From contig JAHJOK010000026.1 in NCBI GenBank assembly GCA_018820205.1, positions 1 through 58,774 of the forward strand: a stretch of 58,774 nucleotides of DNA. The letters run 5' to 3'. The stretch's first letter is position 1. Each line of letters opens with the position of its first letter. Source of the DNA: Alphaproteobacteria bacterium. Its GTDB lineage: Bacteria; Pseudomonadota; Alphaproteobacteria; Caulobacterales; Caulobacteraceae. The notes under the pieces are model-generated. The model was not told the origin of the DNA. It saw only the letters and a list, made by a program, of their open reading frames with translations, and did not search any database. The position numbers and the translations under genes were made by a program. Shown here one piece after another: positions 43,210 through 52,408 of this stretch.

Positions 43210-44166
43210 TTAACGCAGGTAGTTCAACAGCGATACGTCCCGCAGCTGGCTAATCACCTGGGCCGAGGCCTGCACCGCGATCTGGGACAGTTCAAGATCG
43301 GTGATCGCCTGGGCCAGGTCCGCGTCCGTTCGATCGGAAACCAGATCGGACAGCGACAGCTTCTGCGCCTCATGGCTGACGTTGATCTGATCGACCCGCT
43401 TCTGCAGCGAGCCGTTTCGCGAGCCGACGTTGACCACCGTGGTTCCGGCCTTGTCCAGCCGGCTCAGTTGCTGGGTCAGGAAATCCTTCTGCGCCTGGGT
43501 GGGCTTTCCGGTCAGCGGCCCGGTCGCGGGGTCGTCGCTATAGGCCTTGATGTCGCGGAAAATCTGGAAGATGTGGCTTTCGGTTACGCCGTCCGCTTCG
43601 ACGAAGGTGAACCCGTCCGCCAGATAACCCGTCTCGACCGAGGTGTTCTCCGCGACGCGCGACACCGGCTTGATCTGGTCGTTGCTGAAGGTCGAGGCCA
43701 CGGTGGGCGCCGCCGCCAGATCCGACAGCGTGCCGACCGAGACCGGCTTCTGGGTCGTATTGGCCCCCGCGAACAGATAGCCCCCCTGATGGCGGGCGTT
43801 CAGCCCGTTCGAGATCGACTGGAACTGACCTTCCAGGTCCAGCATCAGCGTCGCCGACGAATCCGAGGCCAGCACGCTCCCGACCGCCTCGCGCGCGGCG
43901 GCCAGGGCGTCGATCATCTGGGTCAGCGCCAGGTCCTGGGCCTCCAGTCGCGCCGTGACGACCTCGCCCGTGTCCAGAAAACCCTGCACCCGGCTCTCGG
44001 CGCCCTTCAGCGCCGTCAGGGTCTCGGCGCCGCGGCCGAACCCGGTCAGGTCGGTGGCGACCTTCTGGGTCGAGACCCGGTTGGACGCGTCCTGTTGCGC
44101 CTGCTGCGCTGACATCAGGTTCAGAAGCGCGGACTGATAGTTTCCGTTGGTCGAAACGCGGGTCAT
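43210..44166 (-). CDS. flgL: Flagellar hook-associated protein FlgL
   Basis: Junction protein between hook and filament. The 318-residue sequence starts MTRVSTNGNYQSALLNLMSAQQAQQDASNRVSTQKVATDLTGFGRGAETLTAL, the flagellin-like N-terminal coiled region. It ends with the matching C-terminal helix DLELSQIAVQASAQVISQLRDVSLLNYLR. The middle has GLNARHQGGYLFAGANTTQKPV, typical of FlgL (yLFaG). The start overlaps the flgK stop by one base. Confidence 0.93.
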   Translation of the reverse strand: MTRVSTNGNYQSALLNLMSAQQAQQDASNRVSTQKVATDLTGFGRGAETLTALKGAESRVQGFLDTGEVVTARLEAQDLALTQMIDALAAAREAVGSVLASDSSATLMLDLEGQFQSISNGLNARHQGGYLFAGANTTQKPVSVGTLSDLAAAPTVASTFSNDQIKPVSRVAENTSVETGYLADGFTFVEADGVTESHIFQIFRDIKAYSDDPATGPLTGKPTQAQKDFLTQQLSRLDKAGTTVVNVGSRNGSLQKRVDQINVSHEAQKLSLSDLVSDRTDADLAQAITDLELSQIAVQASAQVISQLRDVSLLNYLR

Positions 44167-46286
44167 CAGACCATCCCCAGCAATACGTCGTACATGTCCT
44201 TGGCCGCCTGGATCATTCTGGCCGAGGCGTTGAACGCCTGCTGATAGGTGGTCATCAGCACCAGTTCCTCGTCCAGGTTCACGCCTTCATAATTCTGCTG
44301 CCGGGCGTCGGCCTCGGTGGCCAGGGCCAGGGCGCTCTGCTGGCGGCTTCGTGCGGCCTGCGCCCGGCCCCCGATCTCGCCGGACAGTTCGGACGCATAG
44401 CGCGAGACCGACAGACTGCCGCCCGGACTGTCGCCGGCGGCCGAGAACCGCGCCGTGACCTCGCCTGCGTCGGCCAGGATCAGGGCGCCCCGGCCGTCGC
44501 CGCTGCTCAATGCCGTCGCGCCCAGGGCCGCCGACAGGTTCAGTTGCGCCAGCGACAGCTTGGCCGGCGCCTGGCGGATGTCGGTCCGCACCGAGAAACC
44601 ATCGGCGCGCGACGCCCGGATGCCGCCGCTGATGCCGAACAACTCGGCCACCGAGACCCCGGACGGAACCTGGGTCGTGGTGTCGTTCAGAACGCTCATG
44701 CGCGGGGCCGGTTGACCCAGCGGCGTGAACTTCAGCTCTCCGGACGTATCCAGGGCGAAACTGCCATAGCGGCCCACGCCGGTCGTGGTGCTGTTCAGGG
44801 CCGTGATCAGTTCGCCGACCGTGCCGCCGCCGGCGGGGATGGCGACCTCGATGTCGCGCAGCCGGGCGCCGCTCTCGGCCGTGAAGCGGAAGGTCATCGT
44901 CTGACCTGCGGGGAAACCGTGCAGCGCCCCCGTGGTCAGCCCGTTGTCGTAGAAGGCCGGCTGATCCGTCGAGATCAGATCGTTCATCCCGAAATAGTGC
45001 GAGAAGCCGCGACCCGCCTTGTCGCTGGGCGTCGTCGGATCGTCGGCGATGGCGACCCCGTTGGCGCCCGCCGCCGTGATGCTGAGCTTGCCGTTCGTGA
45101 AGCTGGCCGTCGCCGCCCCGCCCAGCGCCGTGTTCAGGTCGGTCAGGAAGGTCGCCGGGGTCGATGCCGCTCCGTTGATGGTCAGGGTGGCGCCGGAAAA
45201 GACGATATCCGCTCGCGCGGTCATTGCGCCGGTGCTCGGGTTGACGACGGCGATGGTCGAACCGCCGGTGAAGCCGGTCAGGGCGGTCTCCAGGGTCTGG
45301 CCGACATTCCTCCCGGTCAGGGTGTTCGGCGGCGGCACGGCGGCGTTGGTGTTGTGCGCGCGGTTCAATTCGTCGGCGACGTGAGCGACCAGTTCGGCCA
45401 GCCGCTCGGCCGTCTGCGGCGCATCGACGTCGCGCAGTTCCAGCAGGCCCTTGATCTCGCCGCTCTTCAGCCCGTCGGCGAAGGCGCGCCGGGTCCCGCC
45501 GTTCTCGGTGATCCAGATCTCGTTGAAGGTGGTCTCGGCATTGACGGTGCCGGCGCGGTTGTATTCCAGCGTCGCGGCGCCGTTGCCGGCCAGTTGCACC
45601 CCCGCTCCGGTGCGGATCGAGACCCCGCCCACCGACCGCTGCGTCACCTGCACATCCATCAGGCCGGACAGTTCGTCGACCAGTCGCGCCTGCTGGGTCT
45701 GGGCGCCGGCGGCGTCGCCGTTCAGCACCGTGGCCCGGGCGATATCCTGGTTCAGCGCCTCGATCTGCTCCAGCAGGCTGTTGGCCTTCTCGACCGCGCT
45801 CCGGATCCGGCCGTCGGCATCTTCGCGCACGGCCTGGATCTGGTTCGAGATGCGCGAGGCTTCGTCGAAGATCGCCTGGGTCTTGAACAGGGCGTCCTGG
45901 CGACGCGGGGCCGATGTCGGGTCTTCGGCGGCCACCGCGAAGGACGAGAATACGGAATCGATCTGGGAAAAGAAGCCGCTGTCCGCCCCGGGATCGCCGA
46001 ACAGCGACTGGATGCGGTCGAACAGTTCATAGCGAACGCCCTGACGGCTCGATTCCGCGCCCGCGTTCAGGCTGGCGGCCTGCAGGAACCGGTCGGTGGA
46101 CAGCCGGACGCGCGCCACCTCGACGCCGGAGCCGACGCCCTGGGTCGTCAGCGAAACCTGGTCGGCGATCTTGCGGACATAGCCCGGCGTGTTGACGTTC
46201 GAGACGTTGTCCGAGACCACGCGCAGCTGCGTCTGGGCCGTCTGCAGCCCCGAGTTGGCGATGTTCAGGATCGAGCTGAGGCTCAT
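44166..46286 (-). CDS. flgK: Flagellar hook-associated protein FlgK
   Basis: Hook-filament junction protein, 706 residues. It opens MSLSSILNIANSGLQTAQTQLRVVSDNVSNVNTPGYVRK, the rod/hook family signature with N-V-NTPGY. It ends with VNLDEELVLMTTYQQAFNASARMIQAAKDMYDVLLGMV, the usual FlgK tail. The protein is longer than enterobacterial FlgK (about 550), with extra domain sequence between residues ~310 and 560. It leads the flgK-flgL operon and has a sigma-54 promoter match 137 bases upstream. Confidence 0.95.
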   Translation of the reverse strand: MSLSSILNIANSGLQTAQTQLRVVSDNVSNVNTPGYVRKIADQVSLTTQGVGSGVEVARVRLSTDRFLQAASLNAGAESSRQGVRYELFDRIQSLFGDPGADSGFFSQIDSVFSSFAVAAEDPTSAPRRQDALFKTQAIFDEASRISNQIQAVREDADGRIRSAVEKANSLLEQIEALNQDIARATVLNGDAAGAQTQQARLVDELSGLMDVQVTQRSVGGVSIRTGAGVQLAGNGAATLEYNRAGTVNAETTFNEIWITENGGTRRAFADGLKSGEIKGLLELRDVDAPQTAERLAELVAHVADELNRAHNTNAAVPPPNTLTGRNVGQTLETALTGFTGGSTIAVVNPSTGAMTARADIVFSGATLTINGAASTPATFLTDLNTALGGAATASFTNGKLSITAAGANGVAIADDPTTPSDKAGRGFSHYFGMNDLISTDQPAFYDNGLTTGALHGFPAGQTMTFRFTAESGARLRDIEVAIPAGGGTVGELITALNSTTTGVGRYGSFALDTSGELKFTPLGQPAPRMSVLNDTTTQVPSGVSVAELFGISGGIRASRADGFSVRTDIRQAPAKLSLAQLNLSAALGATALSSGDGRGALILADAGEVTARFSAAGDSPGGSLSVSRYASELSGEIGGRAQAARSRQQSALALATEADARQQNYEGVNLDEELVLMTTYQQAFNASARMIQAAKDMYDVLLGMV

Positions 46287-46422
46287 CGGATTAACCCTCC
46301 ACCCGGCAAGCCCTGCCCGGCGTCAGGCGCGTCTTGCCCAGCCGCCGAGACGCGGACGCGCATCAACGCTCTGATTTTCTTGGAAAACTCTGTACGGGCC
46401 TCGCTCATAGGCGATCAGACGC

Positions 46423-46437
46423 GCAAACGACGGGCCA
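46423..46437 (-). promoter_or_regulatory. Sigma-54 promoter for flgK-flgL
   Basis: On the minus strand the sequence reads TGGC-CCGTCGT-TTGC, an exact -24 TGGC / -12 TTGC pair with seven bases between. It points toward flgK, whose ATG is 137 bases away. Caulobacter middle/late flagellar genes use RpoN with the FlbD activator. Confidence 0.7.
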
Positions 46438-46587
46438 ATACTTCCGGGGGCAAATCGCCGTGCGTCGGGCGCCGGGCAAAAACCGTCTTCGGCGCGGCAA
46501 GAATCGACACGCGCCCCCGCCGGGCCACGCGCCAGGTCACGAGCGTTATCTCAGATATTTCAATGCACTGACTGGCGCGCTTGCGGT

Positions 46588-46602
46588 TGGCCCGGCCCTT
46601 GC
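46588..46602 (+). promoter_or_regulatory. Sigma-54 promoter for fliK-flgD-flgE
   Basis: TGGC-CCGGCCC-TTGC, the exact -24/-12 spacing, on the plus strand 71 bases before the fliK ATG. Together with the minus-strand site at 46423-46437 it makes a divergent pair in the 386-base gap between flgK and fliK. The rest of that gap contains no convincing gene; activator (FlbD) and IHF sites probably lie between the promoters. Confidence 0.7.
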
Positions 46603-46672
46603 GACGGCCTCGTCGAATGACCCGGCGCAGCAGGCGCCCTCGCCCTCTCCATCCGGAATTGTCTGCGCCCGC

Positions 46673-48184
46673 ATGTCCGCCTCCGCCGCCGTCCCAGCCC
46701 TGTCCGCCCTCGCGGGCCCCGCCCCCCGGCGGGCCGCCGACGCGCGTCCGGCCAACGACGACGCCTTCGCCGCCGTTCTGGATCAGGCCGTCGATGCGTC
46801 CGGCGAGGTCGAGCCCGCCGCCCCCGTCCGTTCGCGACCCGAAGCGGCGCCGACCGAAGCGGAGCCCGCGGACTCGGACGAGGTGACCGAGGCCATGGCC
46901 GACCCCGCCTCTTCCGGCTTCCTCCCACCGCCCGCGAGCGCGCCGGCAATCGTCCCGCAACCCGGCGCCGCACCCGTCGTCCAGGCGACGACCGATACAG
47001 CGCTCGCGCCGCCTGATGCACCGGTCGAACCGGTCCAACCGGACGCCGCCGCCGCCCCAGAAACCACCGCCCCGGCCGACATCGACGCCCCGGCCAACGC
47101 CAACGCCAACGCCAAGGCCAACGATGGCGTCCAGCCCGCCGCCAGGCCCCAGCTCGATCCGAACGCGGCCGCCGAAACCAAGCCCACACGACAGACCGCA
47201 TCGGCGGACGCCAGGCCCGAGGTCGCCGTCCCGACCGCCCCGTCGCCCGTCCAGATCGCATCGACATCCGTCCCACCCGCGGCGGTGTCGTCCGTCGCGC
47301 CGGCCGTCGTGGCCCCGGCCGTCGTTCCGGCGCCTGCGACCACTCAGGCCGACGAGCCTGCCGCCACGCCTTCGGAAACCCTCGTCGAGACATCGCCCTC
47401 CGACGCGGCGCCCGTCACGGCGGAGGGCAAGCGCACCCGCGACGTCATCGAACGCGCCCAGAGCGGGCGCCAGTCGTCGGCCCACGCTGGCGATGCGTCA
47501 GTCGAAACCGATTCCGCCGCCGAACCCGACAGCGCGCGCGGCGGCCCGACCTCGCCATCCCCTGCGACGTCGACTCCTCGCCAGACGTCCGACTCGGCCC
47601 AAGCGTCGGCCGCGCCCGTCATGACGCCCGTTGCGACCGACGCGGAGGCGCCCGCCGCGCCCCCGAGCCAGTCCGCCGCCCCGGAAGTGGCACGCGGCGA
47701 TCCCGTCCAGGCCCAGACCCTGTCGCTGTCCACCACGTCCCAGGCGTCCATCAACGCCACGGCCCAGATCGCCGCCCAGATCGTCAAGAAGCTCGAAGGT
47801 CGCTCGACCCGTTTCGAGATCGCCCTGACGCCTGACGACCTCGGTCGTGTCGACGTCAGCCTGGACATCGACGCCGATGGCCAGTTGGCCGCCCGGCTGG
47901 CCTTCGACAATCCGGCCGCCGCCGCCGACCTTCGCGCCCGCGTCGATGACCTGCGGCGTCAGCTGCAGGAGGCCGGCTTCACCGTCGCCGACGACGCCCT
48001 GTCCTTCGCCGAGCGCGACGCATCGGCCGGTCAGGGCGGCGCCTTCGACCGACGACCCGACTCCCGGAACGCCCGCGCCTTCGGGGCCGCCTCGCGCCTG
48101 TCGGCCGATGCCGACGCGGCCGCCGCGACGGGCCGCTGGATCCCTCTCACCCTGACGCCCGACCGCGTCGATATGAAGGTCTGA
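46673..48184 (+). CDS. fliK: Flagellar hook-length control protein FliK
   Basis: Secreted ruler that sets hook length and switches export specificity. The ATG at 46673 gives 503 residues; a longer in-frame reading from 46334 would run through the sigma-54 promoter and was rejected. Residues ~1-350 are Pro/Ala/Thr-rich and disordered, as in all FliK. The C-terminal Flg_hook domain (~360-450) carries FEIALTPDDLGRVDVSLDIDADGQLAARL and ADLRARVDDLRRQLQEAGFTV, matching the L.P..LG.v.v and L...L..aG hallmarks. flgD follows four bases later. Confidence 0.9.
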   Translation: MSASAAVPALSALAGPAPRRAADARPANDDAFAAVLDQAVDASGEVEPAAPVRSRPEAAPTEAEPADSDEVTEAMADPASSGFLPPPASAPAIVPQPGAAPVVQATTDTALAPPDAPVEPVQPDAAAAPETTAPADIDAPANANANAKANDGVQPAARPQLDPNAAAETKPTRQTASADARPEVAVPTAPSPVQIASTSVPPAAVSSVAPAVVAPAVVPAPATTQADEPAATPSETLVETSPSDAAPVTAEGKRTRDVIERAQSGRQSSAHAGDASVETDSAAEPDSARGGPTSPSPATSTPRQTSDSAQASAAPVMTPVATDAEAPAAPPSQSAAPEVARGDPVQAQTLSLSTTSQASINATAQIAAQIVKKLEGRSTRFEIALTPDDLGRVDVSLDIDADGQLAARLAFDNPAAAADLRARVDDLRRQLQEAGFTVADDALSFAERDASAGQGGAFDRRPDSRNARAFGAASRLSADADAAAATGRWIPLTLTPDRVDMKV

Positions 48185-48188
48185 CCCT

Positions 48189-48938
48189 ATGGTCGACGCC
48201 ATCACCGCCAATCAGGCGACATCCCGCACGGACGCCAGCCGCACCAGCCTGGTCTCGAACTTCGAGACCTTCCTGCAACTGCTGACCGCGCAGCTGAAAA
48301 ACCAGGATCCGTTGTCGCCGCTCGATTCCAACGAGTTCACGGCCCAATTGACCCAGATGACGGGCGTGGAGCAGCAACTCCTCACCAACGATCTGCTGAC
48401 CAGCCTGCTCGAGGCCCAGCAGGGCGGCGGTCTGGGCGGCGCCTCCAACTATATCGGCAAGGACGCCACCGCCGCCTGGGCGGTCACGAAGCTGGAAGGC
48501 GGCGCGGCGACCTGGTCCTACGAACTCGGCGCCGCGGCCTCGGAGGCCACGCTCCAGGTGCTCGACAGCTCCGGCGCGGTCGTCTGGACGGGCCCCGCCC
48601 CGGACCGCAGCACCGGAACGCACGACTTCGTCTGGGACGGCAAGACCTCCGCCGGGGGCCAGTTGCCCGACGGCGGCGTCTATTCGCTGAAGGTCACGGC
48701 CAAGAACGGCGCCAATGACATCGCCGCCCAGGTTCTGACCCGCGGCCGCGTCACCGGCGTCGAGATGTACGAGGGCGTCCCTTACCTCACCATCGGCGCC
48801 TCGATCGTGCCGGTGTCCAGCGTCTTCGGCCTGCAGAATCCCGTCACCGGACAAACCCCGCCAGACGGCGCCGGCGACGAGGAAAGCCTCGCCGCCCGCA
48901 TCGCCTCCGCCATCAACCCCCTCAAGTTGCTTTCCTAA
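48189..48938 (+). CDS. flgD: Flagellar hook-cap assembly protein FlgD
   Basis: Scaffold at the growing hook tip. The 249 residues show the invariant N-terminal motif FETFLQLLTAQLKNQDPLSPLDSNEFTAQLTQMTGVEQQL. A FlgD Ig-like domain follows (LQVLDSSGAVVWTG..STGTHDFVWDGKTSAGGQLPDGGVYSLKV). A C-terminal extension after residue ~225 is rich in Pro and Gly. Both neighbours are on the same strand with 4- and 12-base spacers. Confidence 0.95.
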   Translation: MVDAITANQATSRTDASRTSLVSNFETFLQLLTAQLKNQDPLSPLDSNEFTAQLTQMTGVEQQLLTNDLLTSLLEAQQGGGLGGASNYIGKDATAAWAVTKLEGGAATWSYELGAAASEATLQVLDSSGAVVWTGPAPDRSTGTHDFVWDGKTSAGGQLPDGGVYSLKVTAKNGANDIAAQVLTRGRVTGVEMYEGVPYLTIGASIVPVSSVFGLQNPVTGQTPPDGAGDEESLAARIASAINPLKLLS

Positions 48939-48950
48939 GGAGCCCACGTC

Positions 48951-50390
48951 GTGAGCATCAATTCCGCCCTGCTGGCCGGCGTATCCGGCCTGACCGCCAA
49001 CTCCGCCGCCCTCGCCGCGATCTCCCAGAACATCGCGAATGTGAACACCGTCGGCTACAAGCGCACCGCGGTCGAGTTCTCGACCGTCGTCAACGCCCAG
49101 AACCAGGGCGCCGGCTATTCCGCCGGCGGCGTCCTCGGCTCCACCCGCAACTACATCTCCCAGGCCGGCCAGCTTCAGCGCACGACCTCCTCGACCGACC
49201 TCGGCATCGCGGGCCAGGGCTTCTTCGTCGCGACCGAAAAGGCCGAAGGCCTGGATGCGGGCGACGCCCGCCTGTTCACCCGCGCCGGCGCCTTCCGCGT
49301 CGATGAGTTCGGCTATCTCAAGAACACGGCGGGCCTCTACCTGCAGGGCTGGCCTGTGGACGCCGAGGGCGGCATCACCCGCGACCCGTCGGACCTGAAC
49401 AAGCTGAAGTCGATCAACGTCGGCTCCGTCGGCGGCACGGCCGAGGCGACCACGCGCGCCCAGTTGAACGCCAACCTGCAATCCAGCCAGCCGGTCTCGG
49501 CCGATATCGCCACCTACAGCGCGGCGACCAACTCCATGTCGCTGTATGACGCCGAGGCGGGCACAGGCTTCAAGCCGGACTTTCAGATCACCGTGCCGGC
49601 CTCGGACTCCAAGGGCGGTCAGCGCACCATCGCCTACTCGTTCCTCAAGACCGCCAACCCCAACGAATGGCTGGCCGAGGTCCACGTGATCCCCGCGACC
49701 GACATCGAGAATGGCTCGGCGCCCGCCAACGGCATCCTGAAATCCGGCGTGGTCCTGTTCACCCAGGATGGCCGCCTGGACGTCGAAGGCATGAAGGCGG
49801 CCGAAATCGCGACGCCGGGCTCGATGCTGTTCGCCGATCCGTCCGCCGCCTCCGTCACCCTGGGGGCCTCCGACGCCGGTTCGGTCGGCACCGCCGCCGC
49901 CCCGCAATGGCGCGACTCGCTCGGCATCGACGACCAGATCATCAGCTTCGACCTGTCGGCCTCCGCCGGTGGCCTGACCCAGTACGACTCGGACTCGATC
50001 GTTCAGGCCGTGGTCACCAACGGCACGGCCTTCGGCAACCTGTCGAACATCGAGATCGACGACGAAGGCTTCGTCACGGCCATCTTCGACAACGGCGTCA
50101 CCCGCCGCGTCGCCCAGGTCGCCCTGGCCACCTTCACCAGCGCCGACAGCCTCGCCGTCGCCAACGCCAACGCCTACCGCGTCAGCCAGGGTTCGGGCAC
50201 CTACAACCTCAAGGCCCCCGGCAGCGGCGGCGCGGGGCTGATCGGGGCGTCCCAGCTGGAGGCCTCCACCGTCGATCTGTCACTGGAGTTCACGGGCCTG
50301 ATCACCACCCAGCGGGCCTATTCCGCCTCATCCAAGATCATCACAACGGCCGACGAGATGCTGGCCGAGTTGATCAGCATCAAACGCTGA
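48951..50390 (+). CDS. flgE: Flagellar hook protein FlgE
   Basis: Structural subunit of the hook. It uses a GTG start at 48951 preceded by TAAGGAGCC. The 479 residues begin MSINSALLAGVSGLTANSAALAAISQNIANVNTVGYKRTAVEFSTVV, the rod/hook N-terminal signature. LGIAGQGFFVATE and LFTRAGAFRVDEFGYLKN follow, and the end is LEFTGLITTQRAYSASSKIITTADEMLAELISIKR. The central domains are of normal size. The usual Caulobacter order flgE then sciP follows. Confidence 0.95.
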   Translation: MSINSALLAGVSGLTANSAALAAISQNIANVNTVGYKRTAVEFSTVVNAQNQGAGYSAGGVLGSTRNYISQAGQLQRTTSSTDLGIAGQGFFVATEKAEGLDAGDARLFTRAGAFRVDEFGYLKNTAGLYLQGWPVDAEGGITRDPSDLNKLKSINVGSVGGTAEATTRAQLNANLQSSQPVSADIATYSAATNSMSLYDAEAGTGFKPDFQITVPASDSKGGQRTIAYSFLKTANPNEWLAEVHVIPATDIENGSAPANGILKSGVVLFTQDGRLDVEGMKAAEIATPGSMLFADPSAASVTLGASDAGSVGTAAAPQWRDSLGIDDQIISFDLSASAGGLTQYDSDSIVQAVVTNGTAFGNLSNIEIDDEGFVTAIFDNGVTRRVAQVALATFTSADSLAVANANAYRVSQGSGTYNLKAPGSGGAGLIGASQLEASTVDLSLEFTGLITTQRAYSASSKIITTADEMLAELISIKR

Positions 50391-50397
50391 TTTCTCG

Positions 50398-50510
50398 GTA
50401 ACCCGGCGTTAGACTAAATGAATACTTACTCAAAATCAGCTGGATCGCCATTCGCGAGAAGAACTGGATTTTATCCTTTCCTTCACCACGACGCTAAACC
50501 CGGCCTTAGC
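50398..50510 (+). promoter_or_regulatory. Putative CtrA-type sites upstream of sciP
   Basis: Two related elements lie in the AT-richer 173 bases before sciP. GTAA-CCCGGCG-TTAG at 50398-50412 and TAAA-CCCGGCC-TTAG (within 50493-50510) have the TTAA-N7-TTAA layout of CtrA boxes with one or two mismatches each. In Caulobacter the sciP promoter is under CtrA control, so sites are expected here. The second is also an inverted repeat (GCTAA/TTAGC) and might be a hairpin instead. Confidence 0.45.
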
Positions 50511-50563
50511 GGCGTCGCGTTACCTTCACGATCAATTGGTGATGGTCAATGAGGCAAAAGCCC

Positions 50564-50848
50564 ATGTTGCAAGAGCGACGCGTGAACAAACAAGGCGAGC
50601 AGTATGTCGTCGGGCCGACGGGCACGCCTTTGACCCTGCGCGATCTGCCGCCCGAGAATACCGACCGCTGGGTCATTCGCCGCAAGGCGGAAGTCGTCGC
50701 CGCCGTGCGCGGCGGCCTGCTCAGCCTGGACGACGCCCTGCTGCGCTATCGCATCACGGCCGAAGAGTTCCTGGCCTGGCAGAAGGCGATCGACAAATGG
50801 GGCATGCAGGGCCTGCGCACGACCCGCATCCAGAACTACCGCTCGTAA
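50564..50848 (+). CDS. sciP: Cell-cycle regulator SciP (DUF1153)
   Basis: Small DNA-binding protein that restrains CtrA-activated promoters early in the Caulobacter cell cycle. The 94-residue frame from 50564 reads MLQERRVNKQGEQYVVGPTGTPLTLRDLPPENTDRWVIRRKAEVVAAVRGGLLSLDDALLRYRITAEEFLAWQKAIDKWGMQGLRTTRIQNYR. The helix-turn-helix lies in the middle (LLSLDDALLRYRITAEEFLAWQ). An ATG at 50549 would add five residues. Its placement after flgE matches Caulobacter crescentus gene order, a strong guide to the host order. Confidence 0.93.
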   Translation: MLQERRVNKQGEQYVVGPTGTPLTLRDLPPENTDRWVIRRKAEVVAAVRGGLLSLDDALLRYRITAEEFLAWQKAIDKWGMQGLRTTRIQNYRS

Positions 50849-51082
50849 GGGTCCCTCCCCCGAACGGGCTGTTGCGGCCGCTCCCGGCGACGGGGGCGGT
50901 CGTTGTCGTTCAGGCTTTTCTCAGATTTGAACCGGCGCAGGCCCGGCGACCGACGCCAATGTCCGGTTTCGGCACGCTGGCCCGGCGCTGGTTTTGACCC
51001 ATATCGGACCTTCGGAAGGTTCGCTTCTAGTCGCCCTGAAAAGAGATTCGGGGGATCCGCTGCGCGGAATCCTCCGTCCACG

Positions 51083-52408
51083 TCAGTTTTGAGAGATCAG
51101 ATGCATGATCTGCTCACCAACGGTCATGCGGACCCTGCCGCTCTCCTGAAACTGGATGCGAACGGGCGTGCCGGGCAGGCTGAACTCGTCGGGCGCTGAT
51201 TCCTCAAGCCGGGCGCGTCGAACGAGTTGGCCGTCCGGCGTTGTTTCGACATAGCCGAGCGACGCCCCAAGATCGACGAACGCGATGCGGTTCCCGCTCT
51301 CCATGCCTTCAATCACATAGGTGCCGACGCGTCCGTCGAAGGCGCCGGGCGCCGCGGGGCTCGGTCGCGGGGCGAACGCGGGCAGTGCCACTGCCGGATC
51401 GAGCAGGTGAAGGGCGATGTTCTGCAATCCGTCCTGCTCGGATGAGTTCGTCAGAAGGACGACGGCCACGCCGCCCTCCGCGTCGTGGAAGCCCACGAAG
51501 GCCTGATAGCCGTTCGCATCCCCGCTGTGATGAAAGATCCGACGGCCGTCCTGCTCGTGGACCTGCCAACCCAGCGGCACGCCGTCCTGTCCTGAAAGCG
51601 CCAGTTCGATCGTCGCCCTGGAGCCCCCGGTCTGACGATGGATGTGCTGCGCAAGGAAACGCATCAGATCCCTCGCAGTCGTGTGCAGCCCGCCTGCGCC
51701 CCGCGCTATGTCGGCGGTCTGCGGCCGCGTGTCGCTGATGTTGGCGCCGCCCACATGGGCGCGCGCAAGCCGCGCGGGGGCGGCCGGCGCATAGCCGGTA
51801 CTGTCCAGCCCCATTGGGCGCGAGACCCGGCGCTCGACCAGCATGGCCGTTGAGCCTCCGGTCCGCCGAGCGAGTGCGCGCGCCAGAATCGCCATGCCTG
51901 CGTTGGAGTAGTCGATGGCCGCGTCGGAAGATGACGAGTCGAGCGCCGCCAGCAACGCCGCCTCGTCATTGCCGATCAACGCCCCGGCCGGAATGTCCGG
52001 CGGCAGACCGGCTCGGTGCGTCGCGAGTTCGCCGAGGGTGATTTCTTCGACCGACCGACGTTCCGGCCATATCTCGGCGAGGGTCGTGTCCAGCTCCACT
52101 TCCCGCGCGACCGCCATGGCCGCTAGGGTCTCTGCGGTGAACAGCTTGGTGACCGAGCCGACCTCGAAGATCGTGTCCGGATCGACCGGTCGCCCGCCAT
52201 CCACGGCGGTCGAGCCGTAGGCGTAGAAGGCGCTCCTGCCTTGCCGGTGATAGCCGATGACCACGCCGACGCGCCCGCCGACGTCCACGGCTTCACGCAC
52301 GCTGGCCTGCACCCGCGCAGGAATGAGGGCATCTTCGGCGACGGCAGGACCCCATGCGAGCGCCACCGCCAGCACCGCCCCGCCCATCCGGGTCGGAAGC
52401 CGTCTCAT
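51083..52408 (-). CDS. Serine beta-lactamase-like hydrolase (class C / PBP fold)
   Basis: Exported serine hydrolase of 441 residues with a signal peptide (MRRLPTRMGGAVLAVALAWGPAVAE). Active-site blocks are the SxxK motif FEVGSVTKLFTAETL, the Tyr motif IDYSNAGMAILA (YSN, as in class C) and FHHSGDANGYQAFV (HxG in place of KTG). The extra ~100 C-terminal residues form a beta-rich domain (TYVIEGMESGNRIAFVDLGASLGYVE). It could be an esterase, D-aminopeptidase or peptidoglycan-active enzyme; the His-Ser-Gly form argues against a classic lactamase. It is coupled to the XRE gene (ATGA overlap). Confidence 0.85.
   Translation of the reverse strand: MRRLPTRMGGAVLAVALAWGPAVAEDALIPARVQASVREAVDVGGRVGVVIGYHRQGRSAFYAYGSTAVDGGRPVDPDTIFEVGSVTKLFTAETLAAMAVAREVELDTTLAEIWPERRSVEEITLGELATHRAGLPPDIPAGALIGNDEAALLAALDSSSSDAAIDYSNAGMAILARALARRTGGSTAMLVERRVSRPMGLDSTGYAPAAPARLARAHVGGANISDTRPQTADIARGAGGLHTTARDLMRFLAQHIHRQTGGSRATIELALSGQDGVPLGWQVHEQDGRRIFHHSGDANGYQAFVGFHDAEGGVAVVLLTNSSEQDGLQNIALHLLDPAVALPAFAPRPSPAAPGAFDGRVGTYVIEGMESGNRIAFVDLGASLGYVETTPDGQLVRRARLEESAPDEFSLPGTPVRIQFQESGRVRMTVGEQIMHLISQN

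Noticed and set aside
46334..46672. Upstream extension of fliK
   Set aside because: It would translate through the sigma-54 promoter at 46588-46602 and has no conserved character; the ATG at 46673 fits.
50849..51082. Small minus-strand gene between sciP and the hydrolase
   Set aside because: The 81-codon frame is Arg/Pro-rich without a start context or motif; the gap is best read as 3' untranslated sequence with a weak hairpin near 50876.
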